NCBI RefSeq assembly: GCF_029852145.1
Contig: NC_079975.1
Span: 10,625,264-10,689,263 of the forward strand
Reading direction: 5' to 3'
Source: Microplitis mediator
Lineage: Eukaryota; Arthropoda; Insecta; Hymenoptera; Braconidae
DNA length: 64,000 nt
Shown here: in pieces, positions 34,793 through 45,705 of the stretch
How the letters are laid out: each line of letters opens with the position of its first letter
Numbering within the stretch: the first letter of the stretch is position 1
Position numbers and translations under genes: made by a program
The notes under the pieces: model-generated
Seen by the model: the letters and a program-made list of their open reading frames with translations, nothing else
The model's database searches: none
What the model was told of the DNA's origin: nothing

Positions 34793-35155
34793 TTCCGTTC
34801 AATTTATCTACATTATCCATTAAACCACACCGTCCATTGTACGGTAGCATTTCAAAATTAGTTACATAAATCTGTTAAGAAGGAAAGTATGTGTTCACAC
34901 AGATATACGGGGCGATATCCATGAAGCATTCCACACATTCGTATGATAAGGAAAGAGAATTAGGAAGGAGGGGATAGGGCAGGATCAGAAAGGAACCTTC
35001 TTCATTAAAAGCATATAAATAAATTGAGAAAAATATGGATATATGTGTGAACACATACTTTCCTGCTTAATAGCATTATTCAATTAATTTAAAAATGCTA
35101 CCGTACGATGGTGTGCCTCAGTGGATATAGATAAATTGAACGAAATATGGTATAG

Positions 35156-35235
35156 GTTTGGATAGCTCAACTGGAAGAGCACTTGGCGCGTAACCAACAT
35201 AGTCTGGATTGAACTCCTAGTTCGGACTATCCGTA
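35156..35235 (+). repeat. tRNA-derived SINE-like sequence, plus copy
   Basis: GGATAGCTCAACTGGAAGAG, GCGCGTAACCAAC and TGGATTGAACTCCTAG follow the same layout as the minus copy, with a weaker box B. Both are followed by a TTTATTTATA-GACTTTTCATTG-type tail and a GGTTCCTTCC word. Confidence 0.6.
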
Positions 35236-36764
35236 TTTTTCGCAATTTATTTATAGACTTTTCATTGAAAAGGTTCCTTCCTTATTTTACTCAGTCCCTT
35301 TCTATCTTAATTTTCCTTCCCCATAATACGAAAATTGTGGAACGCTTCACGTATAAAGTCCCGTATGTGAGTGTGAACACTCACAAACGTATGCATAGTC
35401 CGAATTGGGAGTCGAACAGTTACGATAAATTTACTCTATGCTACGGTAAATCTATTGTAACATCCAGCCCTTTTACTTCATATAAAATTATTCGTTTGCG
35501 GAAAAAAGATCAGGGAAAAAAAAAAGTTCAAACCTCCGTGAAATACGATAAATTCAATGTAAAAACCATAGGCACTAAATGTAAAGTGACGGAAAAACCC
35601 AGTGACGGTAAATCCACCGTAAAATACGGTAAAATCACCCTAAAGTATGGTAAAGTACATTAAAGCCTCCGTACGATAATTCCAAAGTGATACGACTGAC
35701 AAATCAATCGTAAAATATTAAAAATTGATCGCAGAACAACGCGGAATCTTCTGTAAAACACGATAAAACGACCGTAATTTGCGGTAGACATTCACTGTGA
35801 AACACGTCAATTCCACGGTTAAATACGGTAAATTCACCATAAGATACGGCAAATCTATAGCAAAAATACGGTAAATGATCAATTACCGTAATTTATGGTG
35901 GATTTACTGTAATTTGGGTCCGTTAGGGCTAGCTCAAATTTCATGTAGTTTCCTTTCTTGTTAATGGGAGAGTTGCAATAAGATAACGTATATGAACAGT
36001 ATAGAAATCAAGTGGTTACTTAATCTTAGAAGATGTCTCTACTAATCAAGAAGTATATGGATCTGAGAACAAATTGTATGAGTGAAAAAAGTTCAAACAA
36101 ATATGTTGGATAGTTCTCAAAAAATCAGAAACAGTTTTGTTATTATTTATACCGCGTCGTTTATGTTGAAGGCAGTAAGCACTTTCACCAAAGCACGGCA
36201 GTATATTAGTTTGCCTTGTGTAGTGATATGTTTGATCATATTATATATAAATAAGGGTGGCCCAAAAAAACAGATTATTTTTTTCAAGTCTCATAACTGA
36301 AGAAATTACGAACCCGCCATGTCCCGCAATTGATACAGTGATATCGCTATAGATGCACACGATTTCTCTCTCGATAGAGTAAGAGGTATCTTATCATTAT
36401 GCCATTAATTAGTGTTAACAATTTATTGGCAAGTCAATAACTATTTTTATATTTATTATAGAATGCTCCTATAAGTCATCTGTGACGAAACTTTTGATAA
36501 TCATCACTTTTATATTAGGCTTTTTAATCTCTTTTAGTAGCAAATTTCCATATTAGTTCCTATTGGTATTCTCTCTAAATTACAATAATAGGTTTATAGT
36601 TTTTTATCATTTCCGATAGCATTATTTTTTGGAATGTTCTACGTATGAATCTAATTTCTAAATAAATTACACTAACCTCAGTAGGGCAGTTACAGTAAAC
36701 AATTTTCATGAGACCGCTGAGAGTTAATTATTACCAATCAATGTCGAAAAGCCAATTGTAACAC

Positions 36765-36839
36765 ATATGGACGGATTTTTGCAATAACGTCTTAACTTAT
36801 AAGGTTAGTTAAGACGTTATTGCAAAAATCCGTCCATAT
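36765..36839. mobile_element. Perfect short hairpin element, TA-flanked
   Basis: Two 32-nt arms (36765-36796 and 36808-36839) are exact reverse complements around an 11-nt loop. The element proper starts TGGACGGATTTTTGCAATAA and is flanked by TA on each side, as for a tiny Tc1/mariner-type MITE. Transcribed in either direction it would fold into a strong RNA hairpin. Confidence 0.85.
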
Positions 36840-36845
36840 ATACAT

Positions 36846-37516
36846 CAGGGTGGTAAAAAAAAAAACCGTTCTTTTTTTCTTTTCCGGGTCTGCTATGGAC
36901 GTTTTGTTGGCTCAACATGCTTTAAGATCCCTCTCCGAAGAAATCGATAAAAATTTTCAAGGAGTCGCTGACGAATTTTGCAAATTAAAAAAAATTATTG
37001 AATTACGAACTTTTTTTCTAAATTTTTTCTTTTACAAAACAGAAATAGTTTACATCTGTAATATTATAACAACATACTTTTTTTTTTAATTTTAAGATTC
37101 TTCTGGTTATTCATTTCGTACCCAATTTTTTCATATAAGATTGTCCAGTAAATTTTCGGTTATGCAAAAGTTATATTTTAGCGGAGTGATGATAATTGAG
37201 TTATAAAAAAATAGAAAATTAACTTCCAAGTATCAGCTGCATATTATGAATTAATATTCAAAATTCTTAAGCGACGGTGGAAAATTAATATTTTCAGCAG
37301 GGTTTTCATTTTACAGATAGAAAATATTTTCGCCAAGACAAAGAAAAAATAATAAAAAAATCGAATTTCAAAAATTTTTAGAATTTTCAAAATTTGTAAG
37401 CAACTTAAAAAATTTTGATTGAGCTGATTTGTTGAAACGGTTCTTGAAATACGTGAAACCAATAAATTTTCATATGAGGCTTGGAAAAAAAAATTGCGGG
37501 TTTTTTTGGGCCACCG
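36846..37516. mobile_element. Possible AGGGTGG-ended element
   Basis: CAGGGTGGTAAAAAAAAAAA at the left and TTTTTTTGGGCCACCGT at the right look like decayed inverted ends. A related AGGGTGGCCCAAAAAAACAG occurs at 36255. The open frames inside have no family features. Confidence 0.3.
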
Positions 37517-37569
37517 TAATTAAGATGTATTTATATATATATATATGTATATATTGTATATTTTTACAC

Positions 37570-37730
37570 ATTTTTAAAAATTACTGTAAAGCAGGAAAGT
37601 ACGTGTTCATGGTCACACATATTCGAGAATATATACGTGAAGCGGTCTAAAAGATTCTCCTATTAAGAAAGGAGAATTAGTATAGGAGGGGTTTGGGAAG
37701 GATAAAGAAGGAACCATCTGATATATGTAT
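37570..37730. repeat. Fragment related to the SINE-like repeat
   Basis: GCAGGAAAGTACGTGTTCA, ATACGTGAAGCGGTCTAAAA and GGGAAGGATAAAGAAGGAAC match the flanks of the tRNA-like unit at 34600-35400, which has TTGGGAAGGATAAGGGAGGA and AAAGTATGTGTTCACAC. Confidence 0.5.
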
Positions 37731-37832
37731 ATATGTCTCTAATCAACATTAAATTCTCGAGACGCATAGTAAATAAGTTAATTATTGTCTTTTATTGGTT
37801 TTAAGTCAATGTTCATAGTCAATTAAAGTCGT

Positions 37833-38726
37833 GCCCACATGGAAAAATATACATGTGAAAATCATATACGACATATATGTGCGCAAAAAAAATATGTCGA
37901 ATAAATTTCTAGATAAATGCTTGCATAGATAATCACACAAGTGTTTTGATAAATGAAAAAATATATCAAACATATATTATAAATAAATGTCACATAAATG
38001 GAGTGAAATATGTAGGCATTCATTTAGATAAAAGTAGACATATATGGAAATATATATGCTAACATATAGGTCTACGAATATGTTAAAATATATGTCGGCA
38101 TGTATGTAAACATAAATGTGAACATATAAGTGAAATGGATGTTGAAATATATTCCAATTTTGATTATGAATTGTAGAAAATTTTTGAATAAATACCTTAA
38201 CATATGCTTTTCATCAGACAAGGATAAAAATATACTTTTCTTTTTTACAAACGTAGCTGTGTGATGGATCGCGTGACTCAATTGACATAGAAAAATTTCA
38301 TAGTGCTTGGCATAAGACCCGGTAATTTAACTGCAGGGCAGAGTACTCGCGTGAGAGTGTGAGACCAAATCGATGATCTGGAATCAATTCCAAGTTTGGC
38401 CAAACTAAATTTTTTTTTTTTTATTTATCGATAAGCCTTTCACTGAGATAATCCTTTCTTGTTTATTCCCCAACCTTTTGCTATACTAATTTCTAAAAAA
38501 CTGACAACAAGAAAAAAAAAAAGATCATCATTGACTAAAATTTTTTTTTAAAATAGTGATTACCTGTACATTTATGCGTGCATATACGCATATATGTACG
38601 TGTATATGCATGCATAAATGTGTAAATATACTTATGCATATACGTAAGTATGTTGACATTTATCAAAAAATTTATTATTTTATATAACCTGAATATATTT
38701 CCGCATATATGTATTTCCATTCGGGC
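37833..38726. mobile_element. ACATATATG array element with GCCC ends
   Basis: GCCCACATGGAAAAATATAC at the left is matched by GTATTTCCATTCGGGC at the right. The interior is an array of ACATATATG/CATATATGT words with short spacers (37850-38160 and 38560-38720). A SINE-like tRNA fragment interrupts it at 38310-38480. Short open frames over the array are repeats, not genes. Confidence 0.6.
38310..38480 (+). repeat. Decayed tRNA-derived SINE-like repeat
   Basis: GACCCGGTAATTTAACTGCA followed by GGGCAGAGTACTCGCGTGAG resembles a box A region, and TCTGGAATCAATTCCAAG a decayed box B. A TTTATCGATAAGCCTTTCAC tail and AATCCTTTC parallel the tail after the copy at 35156. Confidence 0.5.
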
Positions 38727-38799
38727 GTATACTATAGTAGTATGCTTAATTTTTTTTTTCATAAAATAAAAAAAAGTAAATTCATACTGAACTACAGTA

Positions 38800-38903
38800 C
38801 CCTGATCAAAAGAAACGATTCAAAACGATTAGAAACGATTAAATTTTACGACTATATATAGATATACATTCATCATTGAGTGAATTGTTTTGTTTAATCA
38901 GGG
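38800..38903. mobile_element. CCCTG-family MITE, copy 5 (104 bp)
   Basis: CCCTGATCAAAAGAAACGAT and TTGTTTTGTTTAATCAGGG form the inverted ends. Flanking dinucleotides are TA and AT, so the target duplication is not exact here. Confidence 0.65.
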
Positions 38904-39350
38904 ATATATATATGTTATTTACAAAATAATGTGATGAATTCAAATTAAAAATGAAACTATCAATAAAGGGCTAGTTATATCTTTTAGATTTCCATATGTT
39001 GGCTAACTTTGTCGCTCTACAGAGTTATTTGAATAATTAATCGGCCTGGAGTTTTTAGAAAATATAAAAAGTAGGCCCACATTATCGCTTCACCTATTTT
39101 TTTTTTTTTTTTTCACCATTATTTATGATATGTGGTAAATACTTTACGACTAAAAATATAGATCTATCGATATTATCATATATATTTCGAAGACGTAGGA
39201 TTATGTAAGCATTAAAAATTATTTTTTAATTATGCCATTGAAGGAATTGAATTGTTTCATGTTTAACCTTCATCGATATATTATTACATCAATATTTAAT
39301 TATTTTATTATTTATTGTGATACAATTCATTTTTACTTTGAATAATACAC

Positions 39351-39657
39351 GCCCGTGAAAAAATAGTTTAAATCCAAGTAGATTAAATTCGTTTTACTAT
39401 GAACGTCGTCTTGCACCCATGTATAGATTACCTCCATTGATATAGAACTCTATGGATTTAGGTATATTAATTCATTTTATTATTCATCTGACCTACGTAG
39501 ATCCACTGCGATCTATACCTAGATCAAGATGTATTCAGTTTTAAAATTAATATAGACTTAATAAGTTGACACACGTAGATCTACATTGATCTAATTAGAT
39601 GATATAAAAAATGCAACAAATTGAATTAACATAGATCTGAACCATTTTCTCATGATC
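39351..39657. mobile_element. GTAGATCTAC array element with GCCC end
   Basis: GCCCGTGAAAAAATAGTTTA at the left resembles the ends of the elements at 18082 and 37833. Its partner near 39645 (ACCATTTTCTCATG) is weak. The interior repeats words like GTAGATCTAC, ATAGATCTG and GATCTATACC. Confidence 0.45.
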
Positions 39658-40460
39658 AATGCGTATTTAATTTTGCTTGAGATTAGAAATTGTGATTTTT
39701 TTCATAGATTTTAACATGCTGTAAGTAATGGCGTAAATTAAAATTAGTTATCTCACATCGATTCTAGTATACGTTCCCTCAAAATCACAATAATTCACAT
39801 TTTAAATTTTTTTCTCTTTAATTTTCTAAGTAAATAAAACGGTCTATTTATACAACAAAACAAAAAAAAAAAAAAAACAAGGATAAAAGTATAATTTCAA
39901 CAATGTAATGAAAGTAAAGTTGTTGCTATAAATTTTTTAGCTAGTCAAGCTTGAAACTACTAAAAATAAGCATAATTTTGAAGTTTACTAATTAAAAAAT
40001 GTATAGGAATAACTTCATGTATGACGTACTTCTAAAAACTACAATTCGTCACCAGAAGCCGAGTCATGATATATTGGTAGCAAATGTAATAATGAATGAT
40101 ATCTTTTGTCGAAAGATAAAGATACAAATTTAATGCTGAAAGGAATTTATTCCATGTTCTATATTTCTTACGTAATGCCTATGATCGAAAATACGAAAAA
40201 ATGTACATTTTTCAAATTTTTATCAAATTATTTACAACAACGATTTATGAAACGCAAATACACGCCCAGCATACAAAAATGGATTGAAACTAACTGTATG
40301 ATTTTTAAAGGCAGTATAAAATCATTTTTTGTTATATAAGTGTTAAAGTTGGCTTATAATTTAATTAATATTTTTGTGAAATAATCAAGGTCCTCAAATT
40401 AGTGCTTATAATATATTTTGCACTGTTTTGCATATATCTTCGCGTGCATACTTAAAATAG

Positions 40461-40704
40461 GTGAGGCAACGGCTTCAGATGGAAGTGGGCATTATGATAA
40501 ACCGTCTGAAACACCGGCACCTCCATTAATTTTTCTTGAAAAATCAAAATTGAAAAGGTTCGCAGGGTTGATTATCTTATTAAAACCATGCAAGCATGTG
40601 TTCAAGTATTCAAGTCGAAAAAAACGTCTTTTAAATACAACGTGAAGCCGCGTCTTGTTACTTTTCAAAACCACCTATTAACCAGTGCAGGGAACTGGCT
40701 CTAG
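40461..40704 (+). pseudogene. Coding-like fragment of unknown family
   Basis: After an AAAATAG acceptor-like tract, one frame reads GEATASDGSGHYDKPSETPA and goes on through PPLIFLEKSKLKR. A neighbouring frame then reads VDYLIKTMQACVQVFKSKKT and FQNHLLTSAGNWL to a TAG at 40702. Codon use looks like real protein, and a one-base frame change or a short intron would connect the parts. I do not recognise the protein. It could be a gene fragment or an exon of an unannotated plus-strand gene. Confidence 0.35.
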
Positions 40705-40893
40705 GTGTAGGCCTTCCAAGCCCATTTTGATCAGAGTTTCTTTATTTTTCGATAGCCATCAGGGTGATGGTCTAAAGAGGTTCAAACTTGTGGTGGTTGT
40801 GGTTAAAGCTCACACGCTAATGGGGCGTATTTATTGAATGCACTTTCGGGAAATGTTCATCCCTGACCATTTTATTTTATTTACAGATCAAGA

Positions 40894-41016
40894 ATGTTCA
40901 CAGCAAAAGATAAGGATCCCCCACAGTGCATATATTTTCTACTTAGGCGAGAAAACGGTTTAGCAACGAATAATCTTTCGAAAAACCCGATCCTAAAAAG
41001 CTGTCAAATCTACTAA
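40894..41016 (+). CDS. Short coding-like segment, unknown
   Basis: Follows a TTTATTTACAG acceptor-like site and reads MFTAKDKDPPQCIYFLLRRE and then NGLATNNLSKNP to a stop. It is 40 codons from the ATG. An AATAAA signal lies downstream at 41338-41343. It might be the last exon of the same unknown gene as 40461-40704. No family recognised. Confidence 0.3.
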   Translation: MFTAKDKDPPQCIYFLLRRENGLATNNLSKNPILKSCQIY

Positions 41017-42509
41017 ATTAACTAATTTTCTATGTATTCCATGTATTATATATTAAGAGCACCAACATCCAGACTTTGACGTTAATGAAGCTTACTGATG
41101 ACAGTTTTGCTTGTCTATCATACTATATATGTAGGGCAATAATATAATTTATTGTGTAAGAAAGATATGTACCAGATCATTTAAGGAAGAGGCACGGATT
41201 AAAAGCTGTGACACAATTATACTAATCGATACTTTTTATCGTATACTTACGATTCTTATTTTATGTTAATTTAAGATATCCATTGTAAAAACTGCATGTG
41301 TAGTTGTACATTATTTCAGTGTCATTATTTATGTTTCAATAAAATAAATGTTTTGTTTTTTTTTTTTTTCATACAGTCAAACTGAGAATATTTTACTAGT
41401 TAAAAGTAAAGAAACACTACCTGCCCATCGCTCTTTGCTAGAAAGAATGCCTAGATATTATTTTAATACACAACTCTAAACTTAATAATCCTGAATTTAA
41501 TTGTAGAAAAATCTAAATCTACGTTTAACGGAGCAGCGCTCAAAATCATTGACAATATTGTTAAGATCAAGTCATTAAAGTTGACTGTATGGTACTGTAA
41601 TGTGTTTCGTTTTTTCATATCATGTTCTTATTAAGTAACAAAATATTTAAAATTTTATGATTTTTCTGTTTATTATTAGAGTACACTAAACGTGGTCCAT
41701 AGTATTGATTTACTCCCAATGCGAAAACTTTTCTTAAAATGTAAGATTGCTGTTTTATTGATACATGATCACTATGATACAGCAACTGGTATGAAAATAA
41801 CGCAACATTGTAAAAATTATTCAAATCTATATTTACTCGAAAATCCAAATTGGCATATGTTTTTTCATATTTAAGTGCAGAAGCAAATTATCTGTCAATA
41901 AAGATTCAGTATTAATAAAAATTAATGATACCATTAAGTACGTTGACACTACAAAAGTGTAAAAGACTGTTGACCCTGCATGCCAGCCCTAAAACTTTTT
42001 ACTGTCTTTGGGTTCGAGCACAATATTAGAAATATGTTTTTAAGCTTTTTAAGGTGATTATGAAGTACTTCAATATTTATAATGATTTTTTTATGCTAAA
42101 TTTGGCAGAATACAAGAATATAATTTTCATTGTACGAGGTCTCATGAATGAACGCCGCGATCATAATTTTTTTCTGCCATCAAAAGACTGCGTTGTATAT
42201 AGATCTGATTTAATTTTTAAACATATTATATTGATAACTCACAAGTTATGATGGTGAAACATAACATGCGTGATTTTGAAAAATTTGTAATCTCTATATC
42301 TTGTAAGCTACGAAACTCATTAATTTCGAATTAATATTAAATTTAGATTATTATGAATATTTTTGATTGTCGCAAGTTGCATTCAAATCAGTTGATGTTT
42401 TCCAAAAATATAATTGAATAAAATCATGTGTCATCCGGCCATACCCGGAATGGATAGGATATTTCTTATTTCAATCAATTTAAAAATTTAACTTTTTGGA
42501 AAATTTATC

Positions 42510-43237
42510 CATGTAACAATTTTTATTACAAGTTGCTGGTCAAGACACTAATTACAAGAATCTTTTAATAGTTACCACATGGATTTGTCCAAGATGATAT
42601 ACACAAGAGAATCTTGTAGCAATCTTGCGCAAGCCTATGGTCACAAGTCCACTAGTTTTCTACGTCTTTCTATAACTATATTACAGTAGGGCCTCGTTAT
42701 AAGACTATTAGTTTCTCTCTCAAACTATCGCGATACCGGGTTTATAAAAAAGACAGAATGATCGTCTTATAACGAGGTCCACCTGTACTTAATTCATAAA
42801 TATGCAAGTACATATTGTAATTACTATGGGATTTATTATTTAGAAAATAAACTCCGTATTGATAAAGTTTTCACATCGAGTTGTAACTCCCATTGAGTAC
42901 TACTAAGCTCTGGAAATATGTGCTAATGGAGAAGATAAAGTGACAAAGACAGTAGTGAGGTAGACAATATAATATGACTGGTCTTGTGCAGACCTGGTGT
43001 AAGATATGCCTGAGTATATGTATCAATACATGTTGAGCAAGATATGTTCAATATTCTTGTGCAATTCTTCAAGTATAACATAAGAACAAGTTTTTTAACG
43101 AGTCTTACGCAAAACTTGCAATATAAAACTTTGGACCAGTGTCTGCAGCAAGATATATAGTCATATAGAAACCTAGACAACTAGCGGACTTGAGACCAGG
43201 TTTGCGTAAAATTGCTACAAGATTTTGTTATATGAAT
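42510..43237. mobile_element. TTGCTCAAG array foldback element, copy 2
   Basis: Left sequence CATGTAACAATTTTTATTACAA is roughly mirrored by TTGTTATATG at the right. The interior holds CAATCTTGCGCAAGCC, AGATATGTTCAATATTCTTG and CAAGATATATAG words, and both copies include CTGCAGCAAGA. A 102-bp pogo-like MITE (42684-42785) is nested in it. Confidence 0.5.
42684..42785. mobile_element. pogo/Tigger-like MITE (102 bp)
   Basis: CAGTAGGGCCTCGTTATAAG at the left and CTTATAACGAGGTCCACCTG at the right are inverted, with TA on both sides. The CAGT...CCTCGTTATAA pattern is the usual end of pogo-type Tc1/mariner elements. Confidence 0.85.
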
Positions 43238-43719
43238 TCATAAAGAAATACACATTGTATTCCTTACTTTAATAAAGAAATCATATTTTAAATTGATTGT
43301 GTTCAATATCATTTCAATCATAATTAGAAAGTGTTGACTTCTTTTTTTTTAATATTTTCAATTTATCGTAGCCACTAAGTCAACTAGAAAAATTTGTGTG
43401 TAAAATTACATTTTTATGTTTCAAAATTTGTAAAAAGAAACATGTAGATTCGATTGCAATCTTGCGGAATCGATTATCATACCAGACAAAATTTTTAACA
43501 ATATTTAATTATAATAACAAGAATAGTAAAATTATGTAAAAAAATTTAACAGTTGGCCTGAAGATGTTGGCCAATGAAATATTACCCGGTAAAACAATAA
43601 GTGTAAAGGATTGGATTGCCATTCATTTATCAATAAAAATTATCAACCAATCAAAGAATACTTATATTAAATACGTGAATAAAAAATCTATATATACTTT
43701 AAAAAAGAATAAAAAAAAA

Positions 43720-43900
43720 CCCTGCAGGCCATCCCTGAAACTTCCCGCTATTTTTGAGCTCAAATCGGTCAAACATATTCCTACCAGTAAATTTTTAAGT
43801 TCTTCGAGCTTAAAATGTCGATAGTTATGATTTTTTGAGCTCTCAGAACTCAAAAATGTAGTTTCAGTGCGTTTTGAGCTCTACGAACTCAAAAATTTAG
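43720..43900. repeat. Repeat with CCCTGCAGG and GAGCTC palindromic words
   Basis: CCCTGCAGGCCATCCCTGAA, then ACTTCCCGCTATTTTTGAGC, and two TTTTGAGCTCTNNGAACTC-like palindromes. Related text is at 41972-41998 (ACCCTGCATGCCAGCCCTAA) and 52430-52550. The small open frames here are not genes. Confidence 0.5.
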
Positions 43901-44239
43901 AAGTTATTTGATGAAAACGTTATCTTTAACGGTGAATTTAAATTTGACCTTGGATAGCTTTTGACAGAATTGAATTACTAAAAAATGACTTTAAAGCTTC
44001 TTTTTAAAGTATTCAATCCTCTAAAACAAAATGCGAAAAACTTGACTGTACAACGTATCGTTTGTTAGTTACAAAAACCAGAAGGAACAAAAATAATTTT
44101 TCCTGTGTTCTTATGGGAAATCGAAAAGTGCGATGCGGACCATCTTAATATTAATATAAAGAGTTCATATTTTAAGAGGCCTATTATCGTACCTAAATAA
44201 AACTTTCAAACTTGGTTCCGAGAAACAATTTTTTTTTTA

Positions 44240-45496
44240 ATCACCCTAATATATATTTATATAATGTAATGATGCGTATATGTATGGGAAATTTCACGGC
44301 AAATTACTGAATGAAGAGAACCTATATTGTTTGCTGGAAATTCATCACTTTTTTACCCCCAATATCACAAACTTCATTGAAACTAATTAAGTTAAACTCT
44401 GGTTTACGCAACTATTAATATAGCCGACGCCTAAGATATATTGAAAACTCAAAGTAAAGATTCCCTGGTGCGACAGTTGAGGATTTTTTTGTTTTGCAAC
44501 AATTTTTCTCCCTTCATGATAATATTCAGCTTTGCAGATGAGCAAAATATTGTCATGATGAGGGAAAAATAATGGTATAGTTGAGTCCGTAAAAGAATGA
44601 TCTCCCACCATTTTTCTACAATTAAGTCATTACTGCAAATGCGCGTTAGTGCAAATTCATGAGCTTCATCATAGCCAAGTAGTGGGAGAAAAGATCATTT
44701 TTTGCGGACTTAGTTATAGCAGAAAAATCTCAAATTTTCATTTAACGGAGACAACGACGAACATATTGCCGTTCTTTGTTTAGCATAACTTACAATTTTT
44801 GACATTATGATATGTATATTTTATGAACAGGAGGAAAATTTTTTTATATGATCGTATATAGTTATGCATACTTATATATAGTTATATAAATGGATATTTT
44901 ATTATGTAGATCAAGGTCGTAAAGACAGATCTGGCCGACATCCCCTTCAAGGGAAATTTTTATCGAGGCCGAGTGCTGGCGTTACTGTCGGGTAAAAACC
45001 AATATAGTTATTTTTATCATTTTTTACAACTCTTTTGAAAAAGCTTTATATGCTTCTAATAGTTCTGCTTTACCATTCACCTACTCGATGATGTTCCTCT
45101 CAGTATAAGCTAAGACTCGGCTTCAATAACAAACCCATCGTATCAATGATTCAAGTATAGGATTGTTCAGACCTGTCTATACGACCGTGATAAAAGTTAG
45201 ATATTTTTGAATGTAAACAGATATAAATAATATCTAAATCTTGATATCCAGTTATATATGATTATGTATGATTTTACAAATTTACGAATAACGTTATAAA
45301 TGATATATTGTACATCTAATGCGTAAACGCGTTGGGTATGCATTATAATCAACTCAAAATTAACTTGTTCATCACTAAAGTTAAATTATTTCTATACTTT
45401 TTATAGTACACATAAATAAGTATAAATATATATCAAAATTTAGGAAATTGATTGAAAATTAATCCTCAGACAATATTTAATCGCTTCGTACTTTCT
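44240..45496. other. Gene-less stretch
   Basis: AT-rich; an AATCACCCTAATATA end-like word at 44238-44252 hints at a decayed MULE MITE ending here. Otherwise ATATAGTTATA-type words near 44850-44900 and no gene. Confidence 0.4.
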
Positions 45497-45705
45497 CTAC
45501 ACAGAAAAAACAGATATCTTGAGTCAAGAAAATATTTTTGAAGACAAACGTTTTCGGGAACCAAGTCAAGATTTTCTTGAGCCAAGAGAATTCGTCTTGG
45601 TTGGAGAAGATTTCTACTTTATCTGAGAAAATTTAGGTCTCCAAAAAAATTTTCTTGAATCAAGAATATTTACCTTCAGTCGAGAATTTTTTTTTTTGTG
45701 TGTAG
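45497..45705. mobile_element. CTACACAGAAAAAA-ended foldback element
   Basis: CTACACAGAAAAAACAG and TTTTTTTTTTGTGTGTAG are the ends. The interior alternates TCTTGAGTCAAGAAAAT, TTTTCTTGAGCCAAGA and TTTTCTTGAATCAAGA, an array of CTTGANTCAAG palindromes. Confidence 0.6.

Larger units (their letters stand above)
34212..35931. mobile_element. TTTACGGTA array element with a nested SINE-like foldback
   Basis: The left end CCCCTGGCGGATCTAATTTACTG-like block and the right end inverted (CAGTAAATTTGGGTCCG-like) bracket dense arrays of TTTACGGTA and TACCGTAAA. These occupy 34225-34530 and 35405-35920. The middle (about 34545-35400) is a separate inverted-repeat unit with two tRNA-like sequences. The open frame at 35265-35663 is a translation of the array and is not a gene. 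Confidence 0.65.

Noticed and set aside
34706..35235. Possible functional tRNA genes
   Set aside because: Box A/B-like parts are present, but the acceptor-stem pairing is poor, the two copies are inverted partners within a repeat, and both carry SINE-like tails.
35265..35663. 132-codon plus-strand open frame
   Set aside because: Most of it is translated TTTACGGTA array and SINE-like flank, giving Lys/Tyr/Gly repeats, not a protein family.
37833..38726. Minus-strand open frames rich in Tyr, Thr and His
   Set aside because: They are translations of ACATATATG arrays.
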